Assembly: GCF_036023875.1 (NCBI RefSeq)
Contig: NZ_CP107931.1
Coordinates: 744,001-808,000 of the forward strand
Reading direction: 5' to 3'
DNA: 64,000 bases
Origin: Mycobacterium sp. NBC_00419
GTDB lineage: Bacteria > Actinomycetota > Actinomycetes > Mycobacteriales > Mycobacteriaceae
Position numbers and translations under genes: made by a program. This document shows positions 49,992 through 58,995 of the stretch, in pieces; position 1 is the stretch's first letter, and each line of letters opens with the position of its first letter. The notes under the pieces are model-generated. The model was not told where the DNA came from. It did not search any database and saw nothing but the letters and a program-made list of their open reading frames with translations.

Positions 49992-50306
49992 ATGATCTTC
50001 AAGGGTGTCCGCGAAGGTAAGCCGTACCCGGACCATGGTTTGACCTACCGCGACTGGTCGCAGATTCCGCCACGACAGATCCGCCTGGACGAGCTCGTGA
50101 CGACCACCACCGTGCTGGCGCTGGATCGGTTGCTGTCGGAGGACTCGACGTTCTATGGCGACCTGTTCCCGCATGCGGTCAAGTGGCACGGCGTGGTGTA
50201 CCTCGAAGACGGCCTGCACCGGGCGGTGCGTGCCGCCCTGCGTAACCGCACGGTGCTGCATGCGCGGGTCTACGACATGGACGCCGGACCCAACGGCCAG
50301 TACTAG
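49992..50306 (+). CDS. conserved hypothetical protein (Rv2375-like)
   Basis: 104 residues, cytosolic. The sequence MIFKGVREGKPYPDHGLTY is conserved in mycobacteria (Rv2375 by position). A VYLEDGLHRAVRAALRNRTVLHARVY segment resembles a ParB-like/nuclease-type 'DG-x-HR' motif, which is suggestive only. It ends 4 bp into convergent hemW. Confidence 0.65.
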   Translation: MIFKGVREGKPYPDHGLTYRDWSQIPPRQIRLDELVTTTTVLALDRLLSEDSTFYGDLFPHAVKWHGVVYLEDGLHRAVRAALRNRTVLHARVYDMDAGPNGQY

Positions 50307-51478
50307 TCGTCGAGCACGTCGCGCACCACGGCATCGGCCAGCAGCCTGCCCCGTGGGGTCAGGATCAGCCGGTCGGCGCCGGCCGTCAGCAGGCCTTCGG
50401 CCACCGCTTGCCGTGCCCGTGCCTGCTCGGAGTCGGTGAGAACGTCGAGCGGCAAGCCGCTGCGTAATCGAATACCCAACAGCACATCCTCGACGTGGCG
50501 ATCGTGGGCATCGAGGAGCTCGAAATCGGCTACCGGCATTCGCTTTTCGCCGAGCAGCTCCGCGTAAGCATTGGGATGCTTGACATTCCACCACCGGGTA
50601 TCGCCGACAAAACCGTGCGCCCCTGGGCCCACACCCCACCACTGGCCGCCGTTCCAGTAGCCGAGGTTGTGCAGGCACTCACCGCCGGGCTTGCTCCAGT
50701 TGGATACCTCGTACCAGTCGAAGCCCGCCGCCGACAGCCACGCGTCGAGGAGTTCGTAGCGCTGCGCCAGCACGTCGTCGTCGGGCCGGGCCACCTCGCC
50801 GCGCCGAACCCGCCGGGCCAGCGCGGTCCCCTCCTCCACCACCAGTGCATAGGCCGACACATGGTCAACGTCGGCGGCGAGCACCGCGTCGACCGACTCG
50901 CGCAGGTCGTCGTCGGACTCCCCCGGCGTGCCGTAGATCAGATCGAGGTTGAGGTGCTCGAAACCGGCCGCCCGCGCCTGCGCCGCCGCCTGCAGCGCGC
51001 GCCCCGGGGAGTGGGTCCGGTCCAGCGTCGCCAAAACGCGGGGCACCGCGGACTGCATGCCCAGCGACACCCGCGTGTAGCCGGCATTGCGGATCTGGTC
51101 GAAGAACGCCGCCGAGGTCGACTCGGGGTTCGCCTCGGTGGTGACCTCGGCGTCGGCGGCCAGCGAGAAGTGGGCCCGGATCGCGTCCAGTACCGCCGTC
51201 AGGCCGGCGCCGCCCAGCAGGGACGGCGTGCCACCCCCGACGAAGACGGTGTCGATTGTCACGTCGCCGAGCATGTCGGCGGCCATGGCGAGTTCGGCCC
51301 GGGCGGCGATGAGCCAGCCCTCCGGCGTGGCACCGCCGAGTTCCCCGGGGGTGTAGGTGTTGAAGTCGCAATACCCGCAGCGGCTGGCACAAAAGGGCAC
51401 GTGAACGTAGATGCCGAACGCCGTGCCCTGGGCGATGGTGAGCTCGGGCGCAGCGGCCGGAACGGGGCGAACCGACAT
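50303..51478 (-). CDS. hemW: radical SAM heme chaperone HemW (annotated HemN-like)
   Basis: 391 residues. The radical SAM motif is CASRCGYCDF (CxxxCxxC), followed by FVGGGTPSLL and NLDLIYGTPGE. It lacks the longer N-terminus of true coproporphyrinogen III dehydrogenase HemN, so it is more likely the heme chaperone HemW. It corresponds to Rv2388c. ATG 51478 begins the conserved region. No mycobactin genes lie between hrcA and hemW here, unlike M. tuberculosis as I recall it. Confidence 0.9.
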   Translation of the reverse strand: MSVRPVPAAAPELTIAQGTAFGIYVHVPFCASRCGYCDFNTYTPGELGGATPEGWLIAARAELAMAADMLGDVTIDTVFVGGGTPSLLGGAGLTAVLDAIRAHFSLAADAEVTTEANPESTSAAFFDQIRNAGYTRVSLGMQSAVPRVLATLDRTHSPGRALQAAAQARAAGFEHLNLDLIYGTPGESDDDLRESVDAVLAADVDHVSAYALVVEEGTALARRVRRGEVARPDDDVLAQRYELLDAWLSAAGFDWYEVSNWSKPGGECLHNLGYWNGGQWWGVGPGAHGFVGDTRWWNVKHPNAYAELLGEKRMPVADFELLDAHDRHVEDVLLGIRLRSGLPLDVLTDSEQARARQAVAEGLLTAGADRLILTPRGRLLADAVVRDVLDD

Positions 51479-51571
51479 GCTGCCAGTGTCGCAGACCCTA
51501 GTTTTACTCACCGCGAGCACAAATCTGGCCCGGTTGGGGGGATCGCGCGTGTTCGTGGCAGAATGGCCGGC

Positions 51572-51664
51572 ATGGCTGCCCCTCAGACACTGCGCAACGG
51601 TGTGCTGGTGGCTCGGCGGCATGTTGATTTCAAGCGCGTCTGTACCTGTTGTTGTCTGGCTTGA
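51572..51664 (+). CDS. 30-codon polycysteine leader ORF (cysteine attenuator) upstream of sirA
   Basis: The peptide begins MAAPQTLRNGVLVARR and ends VCTCCCLA, with four Cys among its last seven residues. A -10-like CAGAAT (51559-51564) lies 7 nt before the ATG, so the message is probably leaderless. Ribosomes slowed at the Cys codons when Cys-tRNA is scarce would change folding of the 117-nt leader and open the sirA ribosome-binding site. Cysteine-responsive uORFs of this type have been described in mycobacteria. Confidence 0.85.
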   Translation: MAAPQTLRNGVLVARRHVDFKRVCTCCCLA

Positions 51665-51754
51665 CGCCGTAGAACCGCCCACCTGTACTTCAGCTGGCCG
51701 ACGGATCTGCGCCGCCGGAACAGCTCACCGGTGATCAGCGCACTCCCAACGCCG

Positions 51755-51773
51755 GCTCCTTGACTCCAGGAGC
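51755..51773 (+). promoter_or_regulatory. hairpin sequestering the sirA Shine-Dalgarno
   Basis: GCTCCT (51755-51760) pairs with AGGAGC (51768-51773) around a 7-nt loop. The right arm contains the AGGAG that lies 9 nt before the sirA ATG. The stem would block initiation unless an upstream structure, controlled by the polycysteine leader, competes for the left arm. Seen in sequence; the switch itself is inferred. Confidence 0.6.
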
Positions 51774-51781
51774 ATCGATTC

Positions 51782-53461
51782 ATGACCCAGCCGACCAAAG
51801 CGGACCGACCTGCCAAGCGTCCTAAAGGCGAAGGCCAGTGGGCCCTCGGCTACCGGGAACCGCTCAACGCCAACGAGCAGAGCAAGAAGGATGACAACCC
51901 GCTCAATGTGCGGGAGCGCATCGAGAACATCTATGCCAAGCAGGGCTTCGACAGCATCGACAAGGGTGACCTGCGCGGCCGCTTCCGCTGGTGGGGCCTC
52001 TACACCCAGCGCAAACCCGGCTATGACGGCACCTGGACCGGTGACGAGAACACCGACATGCTCGAGGACGAGTTCTTCATGCTGCGGGTGCGCAGCGACG
52101 GCGGCGCACTGACCACCGCAGCGCTGCGCACGCTCGGTGGGATCTCGACCGAGTTCGGCCGCGACACCGCCGACATCAGCGACCGCGAGAACGTGCAGTA
52201 CCACTGGATCCGCGTCGAGGACATGCCGGAGATCTGGCGCCGGCTCGACGAGGTCGGGCTGCAGACCACCGAGGCCTGCGGCGACTGCCCACGTGTGGTG
52301 CTCGGGTCGCCGCTGGCCGGCGAATCCCTCGACGAGGTTCTCGACGGCACTCCCGCGATCGACGAGATCGTCCGCCGCTACGTCGGCAAGAAGGAGTACT
52401 CCAACCTCCCGCGCAAGTTCAAGACGGCCATCAGTGGTCTGCAGGACGTGGTGCACGAGGTCAATGACGTGGCGTTCATCGGGGTCAACCACCCCGACCA
52501 CGGCCCCGGTTTCGATCTGTGGGTCGGCGGCGGCCTGTCGACCAACCCGATGCTGGGCCAGCGAGTGGGCGCCTGGGTTCCCCTCGACGAGGTGCCCGAT
52601 GTCTGGGAAGCGGTGGTCAGCGTGTTCCGCGACTACGGCTACCGACGGCTGCGCGCGAAGGCCAGGCTGAAGTTCCTGATCAAGGACTGGGGTATTGAGA
52701 AATTCAGGGAAGTCCTCGAGACCGAATACCTCAAGCGGCCGCTGATCGACGGGCCGGCACCTGAGCCGGTCGCCCGCCCGATCGACCACGTCGGCGTGCA
52801 ACGGCTTAAGAACGGTCTCAACGCCGTCGGAGTGGCGCCCATCGCGGGCCGCGTGTCCGGCACGATCCTGACGGCGGTCGCCGACCTGGCGCAGGCCGCA
52901 GGCTCCGATCGGGTCCGGTTCACGCCGTACCAGAAGCTGGTCATCCTCGACGTCCCCGACGACAAGCTCGAGGAGCTGCGGGCCGGTCTCGATGCGCTCG
53001 GTCTGCCGTCGGCGCCGTCGCACTGGCGGCGCAACCTGATGGCCTGCACCGGAATCGAGTTCTGCAAGCTGAGCTTCGCCGAGACGCGGGTGCGCGCCCA
53101 GAGCCTGGTGCCCGACCTGGAGAAGCGCCTCGAGGACATCAACGCCGCGCTGGACGTGCCGGTGACCGTCAACATCAACGGATGCCCCAACTCGTGCGCC
53201 CGCATCCAGATCGCCGACATCGGGTTCAAGGGACAGATGGTCGACGAGGGCGACGGACCGGAGGAAGGGTTCCAGGTTCACCTGGGCGGCAGCCTGGGCC
53301 TGGACAGCGCCTTCGGCCGCAAGCTGCGTCAGCACAAGGTGCTCTCCAGCGAGCTTGGCGACTACATCGAGCGGGTCGTGCGCAACTTCGTGAAACAAAG
53401 ACACGACGGCGAGCGTTTCGCCCAGTGGGCGCTGCGCGCTGATGAGGCTGATTTGCGATGA
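51782..53461 (+). CDS. sirA: ferredoxin-sulfite reductase (SirA/NirA)
   Basis: 559 residues. The [4Fe-4S]-siroheme ligands are ACTGIEFCKLSF (C-x5-C) and NINGCPNSCAR (C-x3-C). The Tyr of WWGLYTQR and Cys of TEACGDCPR match the residues cross-linked near the active site in M. tuberculosis NirA. It reduces sulfite to sulfide. It overlaps cysH by 4 bp, and che1, which can supply siroheme iron, follows. Expression is probably controlled by the Cys-rich leader peptide. Confidence 0.96.
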   Translation: MTQPTKADRPAKRPKGEGQWALGYREPLNANEQSKKDDNPLNVRERIENIYAKQGFDSIDKGDLRGRFRWWGLYTQRKPGYDGTWTGDENTDMLEDEFFMLRVRSDGGALTTAALRTLGGISTEFGRDTADISDRENVQYHWIRVEDMPEIWRRLDEVGLQTTEACGDCPRVVLGSPLAGESLDEVLDGTPAIDEIVRRYVGKKEYSNLPRKFKTAISGLQDVVHEVNDVAFIGVNHPDHGPGFDLWVGGGLSTNPMLGQRVGAWVPLDEVPDVWEAVVSVFRDYGYRRLRAKARLKFLIKDWGIEKFREVLETEYLKRPLIDGPAPEPVARPIDHVGVQRLKNGLNAVGVAPIAGRVSGTILTAVADLAQAAGSDRVRFTPYQKLVILDVPDDKLEELRAGLDALGLPSAPSHWRRNLMACTGIEFCKLSFAETRVRAQSLVPDLEKRLEDINAALDVPVTVNINGCPNSCARIQIADIGFKGQMVDEGDGPEEGFQVHLGGSLGLDSAFGRKLRQHKVLSSELGDYIERVVRNFVKQRHDGERFAQWALRADEADLR

Positions 53462-54171
53462 CCATTGGGGTGCATGAGATGACCGAGACCGACCTGCGGG
53501 CATTGGCAGAGCGCGGTGCCGCCGAGTTGGACGGTGCCAGCGCAACCGAACTGCTGGCCTGGACCGACGAGCATTTCGCCGGTAACTACGTGGTGGCCTC
53601 CAATATGCAGGACGCCGTGCTGGTCGACCTTGCCGCCAAAGTGCGCCCCGGGGTCGACGTGCTGTTCCTGGATACCGGCTATCACTTCGCCGAGACCATC
53701 GGCACCCGCGACGCCGCCGAAGCCGTCTACGACATCACCGTGGTGAACGTGACCGCCGAGCACAGCGTCGCCGAGCAGGATCGGCTGCTGGGCAAGGATC
53801 TGTTCGCCCGCGATCCCAACGAGTGCTGCCGGCTGCGCAAGGTGACACCGTTGCGTAAGGCGCTGCAAGGCTATTCGGCCTGGGCGACCGGTATCCGCCG
53901 GGTGGAGTCACCGACCCGGGCCAACGCACCGCTGATCTCCTACGACGAGGCCTTCGGCTTGGTGAAGATCAACCCGCTGGCGGCCTGGACCGACGAGGAC
54001 ATGCAGGCCTACATCGACGCCAACGGTGTGCTGGTGAATCCGCTCGTCGACGAGGGCTACCCGTCGATCGGCTGCGCACCGTGCACGGCCAAGCCGGTCG
54101 AGGGTGCCGACCCGCGCAGCGGACGCTGGCTCGGCTCGGCCAAAACCGAATGCGGACTGCACGTTTCGTGA
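53458..54171 (+). CDS. cysH: adenylylsulfate (APS) reductase CysH
   Basis: 237 residues, PP-loop-like fold. The iron-sulfur cysteines that distinguish APS from PAPS reductases are present: ECCRLRKV (CC) and IGCAPCTAKP (CxxC). The catalytic Cys is in the C-terminal KTECGLHV tail. It reduces APS to sulfite. ATG 53458 overlaps sirA, and its stop overlaps che1 (GTGA). Confidence 0.96.
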   Translation: MTIGVHEMTETDLRALAERGAAELDGASATELLAWTDEHFAGNYVVASNMQDAVLVDLAAKVRPGVDVLFLDTGYHFAETIGTRDAAEAVYDITVVNVTAEHSVAEQDRLLGKDLFARDPNECCRLRKVTPLRKALQGYSAWATGIRRVESPTRANAPLISYDEAFGLVKINPLAAWTDEDMQAYIDANGVLVNPLVDEGYPSIGCAPCTAKPVEGADPRSGRWLGSAKTECGLHVS

Positions 54172-54872
54172 GACTCGTTCTCACCGCGCACGGCAGCGCC
54201 GATCCCCGTTCGGCGGCGACCACGCACGCCGTCGCCGACCAGATCAGGCTGCTACGCCCGGCGCTCGACGTGACGGTGGCGTTCTGCGAGAAGAACTCTC
54301 CGAACCTTCGCGACGTTCTGTGCACCACCGATGGGCCGGCTGTCGTCACTCCCCTGCTGTTGGCCAGTGCGTACCACGCCCGGGTCGATATTCCGGAGAT
54401 GATCGCCGACGCCGGCGCCGATGTGCTGCAGGCCGACACGCTCGGTGAGGACCCGCGCCTCGTCCAGGTGATGCGTGAACGCCTGGCGCAGGCCGGTGTC
54501 CCCGGTGACGCGCCCGACGTGGGCGTGCTGGTCGTGGCGGTCGGTTCGTCGCAGCCGCAGGCCAACGCCCGCACCGCAACGCTGGGCGACGCACTGGCCG
54601 ACGGGGCAGGGTGGGCCGGGGTGCAGGTGGCCTACGCCACCGGGCCGCAGCCCTCGGTGCTCGACGGGATCGACCTTCTGCGGGACCGTGGCGCGAGCCG
54701 GGTGGTTCTGGCGCCGTGGTTCATCGCGCCGGGCCGCATCACCGACCGGGTAGCCGAGATCGCCAGTGCCGCAGGGATTGTGATGGCAGCGCCGCTGGGC
54801 GCGCACCCGTTGCTCGCACAGGCGGTGCTGGACCGGTACGACGTGGCCGTGGCCCAGCGGGCCGCGGCCTAG
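54168..54872 (+). CDS. che1: sirohydrochlorin chelatase-like protein (Che1/CbiX/SirB)
   Basis: 234 residues, two half-repeats of the CbiX fold ([27 protein letters not shown]). The metal-inserting His is in TAHGS. It probably inserts Fe2+ into sirohydrochlorin to make siroheme for SirA, which fits its place as third gene of the operon. GTG 54168 overlaps cysH by 4 bp. Its last bases overlap the convergent cysA. Confidence 0.88.
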   Translation: MRLVLTAHGSADPRSAATTHAVADQIRLLRPALDVTVAFCEKNSPNLRDVLCTTDGPAVVTPLLLASAYHARVDIPEMIADAGADVLQADTLGEDPRLVQVMRERLAQAGVPGDAPDVGVLVVAVGSSQPQANARTATLGDALADGAGWAGVQVAYATGPQPSVLDGIDLLRDRGASRVVLAPWFIAPGRITDRVAEIASAAGIVMAAPLGAHPLLAQAVLDRYDVAVAQRAAA

Positions 54873-55891
54873 CCTGCAGCGACCTGCACTTCACCGGCTA
54901 TCGGCGGCACCCGGGTGGCCCGCACGTAGACGGTGTCACCTTCCTTCAGACCGAGTGCCTCGGCATCGCCGCGGGTGATCTGGGCGATGAACGGCGCGCC
55001 GTTTGTGGCACTGGTCAGTTCCACCCGAACCTCGAAGCCGAGGTAGGCCACGCGGTCGATGGTGGCGCGTACGACACCGGTGGATTCCGCGGTGCCATCG
55101 CCGGCCGCGATGGCCAAGTCCGGGCTACGGCCCACCCGAATATCGTGCGGGCGCACCAGGATTCCGTTCAGCGCCGACACGGTGCCCAGGAAGGACATGA
55201 CGAACGCGTTGGCGGGACTGTCGTATACGTCGGTCGGTGAGCCCACCTGCTCGATGCGGCCCTTGTTGAGCACCGCGATCCGGTCGGCCACGTCGAGCGC
55301 CTCGGCCTGATCGTGAGTCACCAGCACCGTCGTTACGTGCACTTCGTCGTGCAGGCGGCGCAGCCAGGTCCGCAGATCCTCGCGGACCTTGGCGTCCAGC
55401 GCACCGAAGGGCTCGTCGAGCAGGAGCACCTCGGGGTCGACCGCAAGTGCCCGGGCCAGCGCCATCCGCTGCCGCTGGCCGCCGGAAAGCTGGTTTGGGT
55501 AACGGGTTTGGAAGCCCGCCAGCCCGACGACCTCGAGAAGGTTGTCCACCTTCTCCTTGATCTCGGCCTTCGGCTTCTTGCGGATCTTGAGTCCGAACGC
55601 GACGTTGTCCCGCACGGTCAGGTGCTTGAAGGCGGCGTAGTGCTGGAATACAAAGCCGATCCCCCGCCGCTGTGGCGGCACGTTGGTGACGTCTTTGCCG
55701 TTGATGGTGATGGTGCCGGTGTCCGGCTGGTCGAGGCCGGCGATGGCACGCAGCAGTGTGGACTTGCCCGAACCGCTGGGACCCAGCAGGGCCGTCAGCG
55801 ACCCTGAGGGCACCACGAAGTCGACGTTGTCCAGAGCGACGAAGTCCCCGTAGCGCTTGTTGGCGCCGGCGACGGTGATCGCATTGGTCAT
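54869..55891 (-). CDS. cysA: sulfate/thiosulfate ABC transporter ATPase CysA
   Basis: 340 residues. Walker [14 protein letters not shown]-loop [12 protein letters not shown], signature [17 protein letters not shown], Walker [13 protein letters not shown], switch His [10 protein letters not shown]. The C-terminal TOBE-type regulatory domain (~240-335) is present. It powers the CysTW permease. 22 bp separate it from cysW. ATG 55891 begins the conserved part. Confidence 0.95.
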   Translation of the reverse strand: MTNAITVAGANKRYGDFVALDNVDFVVPSGSLTALLGPSGSGKSTLLRAIAGLDQPDTGTITINGKDVTNVPPQRRGIGFVFQHYAAFKHLTVRDNVAFGLKIRKKPKAEIKEKVDNLLEVVGLAGFQTRYPNQLSGGQRQRMALARALAVDPEVLLLDEPFGALDAKVREDLRTWLRRLHDEVHVTTVLVTHDQAEALDVADRIAVLNKGRIEQVGSPTDVYDSPANAFVMSFLGTVSALNGILVRPHDIRVGRSPDLAIAAGDGTAESTGVVRATIDRVAYLGFEVRVELTSATNGAPFIAQITRGDAEALGLKEGDTVYVRATRVPPIAGEVQVAAG

Positions 55892-55913
55892 GACAGTTCC
55901 AATCTTGTCTGGC

Positions 55914-56729
55914 TCACTCGGCGGTGGCTCCGGTGCGCCGCGCATCGAGCACGACCTGAACCACGAGGACGATGACCGCCACCGCCATCAGCAGTGTCGA
56001 TACGGCATAGGCGCCGTACTCGGCGCCGCGGGTGTAGCGGTCGGACACCAACAGGGTCAGCGTCTGGGACTTACCGGGCAGGTTGGACGACACCATGATG
56101 ACGGCGCCGTACTCGCCGAGGGTCCGGGCCACGGTGAGCACGATGCCGTAGGTCAGGCCCCACCGAATCGACGGCAGGGTGATCCGCCAGAACGTCTGCC
56201 ACCAACTCGATCCCAGTGTCGCGGCGGCCTCTTCCTGGTCGGTCCCGAGTTCATGGAGCACCGGCTCGACTTCCCGGATCACGAACGGCACGGTGACGAA
56301 GATGCTCGCGAGCACGATGCCGGGGAAGCCAAAGATGATCTTGAAGCCGAGGCTGTTCTCCACGAAGCCGAACACCCCGGCGGTGCCCCACAGCAGGATC
56401 AGGGCCACACCGACGACGACCGGCGACACCGCGAACGGCAAGTCGATGATCGCCTGCAGAGCGGACTTGCCGCGGAATTTGTTGCGCGCCAGCACCAGTG
56501 CGGTCGGGACGCCGAAGATGACGTTGAGCGGTACGACGATCGCCACCACCAGCAGCGACACCTGCAACGCCGACAAGGCGGCCGGGGTGGTGATCGATCC
56601 GAAGAACGCACCGAAGCCGGGGGCGAAGGTGCGCCACAGGATCAGCCCGACCGGCACGAGCACGAGGATCAGGATGTAGGCGAGCGCCGTGTAGCGGGCC
56701 AGGTAGCGCACCAACGGTGAGGGAGTCAT
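55914..56729 (-). CDS. cysW: sulfate ABC transporter permease CysW
   Basis: 271 residues with six membrane helices. The EAA loop is [21 protein letters not shown]. It forms the membrane channel with CysT. It overlaps cysT by 4 bp. Confidence 0.94.
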   Translation of the reverse strand: MTPSPLVRYLARYTALAYILILVLVPVGLILWRTFAPGFGAFFGSITTPAALSALQVSLLVVAIVVPLNVIFGVPTALVLARNKFRGKSALQAIIDLPFAVSPVVVGVALILLWGTAGVFGFVENSLGFKIIFGFPGIVLASIFVTVPFVIREVEPVLHELGTDQEEAAATLGSSWWQTFWRITLPSIRWGLTYGIVLTVARTLGEYGAVIMVSSNLPGKSQTLTLLVSDRYTRGAEYGAYAVSTLLMAVAVIVLVVQVVLDARRTGATAE

Positions 56730-57607
56730 GACGCCAAGGCCTCCCGTTTGGCGGCCCGTGACCCGATCGTACGAAGGATGAAGAGCACGACAAACGAGAT
56801 CAGCAGCAGCACAATCGAAATCGCTGCCGCACCGGTCCGGTCGTCATTCTCGATCAGGGTGCGAATCCACTGTGAGGACACCTCGGTCTCACCCGGCACG
56901 GCGCCACCGATGAGCACCACCGAACCGAACTCGCCGATGGCGCGGGAGAACGCCAGTCCGGCACCGGACAGCAACGACGGCAGCAGCGCGGGCAGGATCA
57001 CCCTGGTGAAGATCACGGAGTTGGTGGCGCCCAATGACGCCGCTGCCTCTTCGACTTCCCGGTCGAGTTCGAGCAGGACCGGCTGAACCGAGCGCACCAC
57101 GAATGGCAGCGTGACGAACAGCAGGGCGATCCCGACACCCCACTTGGTGTGCTGCAGCTGCAGATCGACGGGACTGTTAGGGCCGTAGAGCGCCAGCATC
57201 ACCAGGCTCGCGACGATGGTGGGCAGCGCGAACGGTAGGTCGATCACCGCGTCGACCAGGCGCTTGCCGGGGAAGTCGTCGCGGGTCAACACCCAGGCCA
57301 CCAGCAAGCCGAACACCGCGTTGATCAGCGTCACACCGATCGAGATGGTCAGCGTCACCCGGAACGATTCCACCGCGGCGTTGGAGGTGACCGCGGCCCA
57401 GAAGGCGGCCCAGCCACCCTTGGCGGACTGCCAGACGATCGCCGCCAGCGGCAGCAGGACGATGACGCTCAGCCAGATCGACGCGGCACCGACCCGCAGC
57501 CGGGTTGTGCCGTGCCGGCGGGACAACAAGCCGGGCGGCCCGCCCGAGCCACCACCGGTGAGCTCGGGTCGGACCACCTGGGGATTCGGCTCGACAGCTG
57601 CTGTCAT
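56726..57607 (-). CDS. cysT: sulfate ABC transporter permease CysT
   Basis: 293 residues with six helices after a ~30-residue cytosolic N-terminus. The EAA loop is EEAAASLGATNSVIFTRVILP. It overlaps subI upstream and cysW downstream by 4 bp, so the operon subI-cysT-cysW-cysA is tightly coupled. Confidence 0.94.
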   Translation of the reverse strand: MTAAVEPNPQVVRPELTGGGSGGPPGLLSRRHGTTRLRVGAASIWLSVIVLLPLAAIVWQSAKGGWAAFWAAVTSNAAVESFRVTLTISIGVTLINAVFGLLVAWVLTRDDFPGKRLVDAVIDLPFALPTIVASLVMLALYGPNSPVDLQLQHTKWGVGIALLFVTLPFVVRSVQPVLLELDREVEEAAASLGATNSVIFTRVILPALLPSLLSGAGLAFSRAIGEFGSVVLIGGAVPGETEVSSQWIRTLIENDDRTGAAAISIVLLLISFVVLFILRTIGSRAAKREALAS

Positions 57608-58644
57608 CCAGTGGCCTGCTTGTAGATCTTGGTGATCGAGCCATTCTCCTTGTCGAACAGCGCCGGATCCACCGTCTTCCAGCCGCCCAGGTCGGAGATC
57701 GTCCAGAGCTTCTCCGACGGCGCCGGGAAGTCAGCGGCGAAGGCCGCGGCGACCGCCGGGTCGACCGGGCGGAAGCCGGCCTCGGCCCAGATCTTCTGCC
57801 CCTCAGGGGTGTACAGGAAGTTCTTCAGCGCGGTCGCCTTGTCCTGATGGGCGCTGGTGGTCACGACAGCCACCGGGTTCTCGATCTTGAAGGTCTGCGG
57901 CGGGATGATGTGCTCGACATCCTTGCCCTGACGTTCGACGTTGATGGCCTCGTCCTCGTAGCTCAACAGCACGTCACCGGTGCCCTGCAGGAACACGTCG
58001 GTGGCCTCTCGGCCCGAGCCCGGGCGGGTCTTGACGTGCTCGCTGACCAGCTTGCTGACGAAGTCCAGACCGGCCTGCGGGTCCTGGCCGCCGTTGCTCT
58101 TGGCCGCGTAGGGCGCGAGCAGGTTCCACTTGGCCGAACCCGAACTCAACGGGCTGGGGGTGACGACCTCGACACCGGGTGCCAGCAGGTCGTCCCAGTT
58201 CTTGATGTTCTTCGGGTTGCCCTTGCGGACGACGATGGCCACCACCGACCCGAACGGGATGCCCTTGGTCGCGTCCGCGTTCCAGTCGGCGGCGACCTTG
58301 TTCGCTTTCACCAGACGGGTGACGTCAGGCTCGACGGAGAAATTGACGATGTCGGCGGGCTTGCCGTCCACCACCGCGCGTGACTGGTCACCGGACGCGC
58401 CGTAGGAGGTGGTGACGCCGACACCCTTGCCCTCAGGGGTGGCCGCGAAGGCCGGGATGATCTTGCTCCAACCGGGTTCGGGCACTGCGTAGGCGACCAG
58501 CGTCAGCGTGGTGTCGGCCTTGGTCCCGCCGTCCCCGCCTGCGACGTCACTGGAGCCGCCGCCGCACGCTGCGAGCACGGTCGCGGTGACGGCAAGCGCC
58601 GCCGCTGCGCGCCAGCGGCTGGGGATCGAGGTGACTCTCTTCAT
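57604..58644 (-). CDS. subI: sulfate-binding lipoprotein SubI (CysP)
   Basis: 346 residues. The lipobox is TVLAACGGGSS, with Cys at ~27 for lipid attachment. The sulfate-binding fold shows LTLVAYAVPEPGWSKIIPAF, SYGASGDQSRAVVDGKPADIVN and the signature TPSPLSSGSAKWNLLAPY. It captures sulfate outside the membrane. AGAAAGG precedes ATG. 128 nt of leader separate it from the Cys-rich uORF. Confidence 0.95.
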   Translation of the reverse strand: MKRVTSIPSRWRAAAALAVTATVLAACGGGSSDVAGGDGGTKADTTLTLVAYAVPEPGWSKIIPAFAATPEGKGVGVTTSYGASGDQSRAVVDGKPADIVNFSVEPDVTRLVKANKVAADWNADATKGIPFGSVVAIVVRKGNPKNIKNWDDLLAPGVEVVTPSPLSSGSAKWNLLAPYAAKSNGGQDPQAGLDFVSKLVSEHVKTRPGSGREATDVFLQGTGDVLLSYEDEAINVERQGKDVEHIIPPQTFKIENPVAVVTTSAHQDKATALKNFLYTPEGQKIWAEAGFRPVDPAVAAAFAADFPAPSEKLWTISDLGGWKTVDPALFDKENGSITKIYKQATG

Positions 58645-58772
58645 TGGGGGCCTTTCTCATTGCGGGATCGGAAGGGATCGAACCCGTGCAACGGAATGGC
58701 AGGGAATGTCTTTGTGTCATCAGCGAATTGCCGTGACCAAGACCGACACCAGACCGCAGACGGGCAGGGGTG

Positions 58773-58865
58773 TCAGCGACAACAAGCAACATCAGCAACG
58801 GCGCGAGCACCGACGGCAATGAGCGCCAAGATATGGCCCTCGCCGTAACCGGTCGCCGATTGCAT
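58773..58865 (-). CDS. 30-codon leader ORF ending Ala-Cys-Cys-Arg, upstream of subI (candidate cysteine attenuator)
   Basis: The peptide starts MQSATGYGEGHILALIAVGA and ends DVACCR. Tandem TGT TGT codons sit two codons before the stop. TAAGCT (-10) lies exactly 7 nt upstream of ATG, as for the sirA uORF, so the transcript appears leaderless. Length (30 codons) and leader geometry match the sirA uORF. Inference: low Cys stalls ribosomes here and raises sulfate uptake. Confidence 0.75.
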   Translation of the reverse strand: MQSATGYGEGHILALIAVGARAVADVACCR

Positions 58866-58872
58866 GGCGCGA

Positions 58873-58892
58873 AGCTTAACAGAGTTCTGTTA
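58873..58892 (-). promoter_or_regulatory. subI-operon promoter with 7-2-7 palindrome
   Basis: On the minus strand TAACAGA-AC-TCTGTTA (58877-58892) is a perfect 7-2-7 inverted repeat. Its last two bases begin the -10 hexamer TAAGCT (58873-58878). A protein bound here would cover the -10/-35 spacer, suggesting repression. The regulator is not encoded nearby. Confidence 0.6.
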
Positions 58893-58908
58893 CAGGGCGA
58901 CTCGGGCG

Positions 58909-58995
58909 TCAGCGGTTCAAGAACCACACCAGGACGACGAGAATCAGCAGCGCCACTAGGGCCAGAGTCACCCGTGATCGGGGCATCCCGCTCAT
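58909..58995 (-). CDS. 28-residue single-pass membrane microprotein
   Basis: MSGMPRSRVTLALVALLILV begins it and VVLVWFLNR ends it: a short basic N-terminus and one hydrophobic helix. The ATG overlaps the stop of the preceding small membrane gene by 4 bp (ATGA), which supports real, coupled translation. It lies just upstream of the subI promoter. No known family. Confidence 0.5.
   Translation of the reverse strand: MSGMPRSRVTLALVALLILVVLVWFLNR

Noticed and set aside
50303..51478. Oxygen-independent coproporphyrinogen III oxidase HemN
   Set aside because: The length and N-terminus fit HemW better; the radical SAM motif alone does not show HemN activity.
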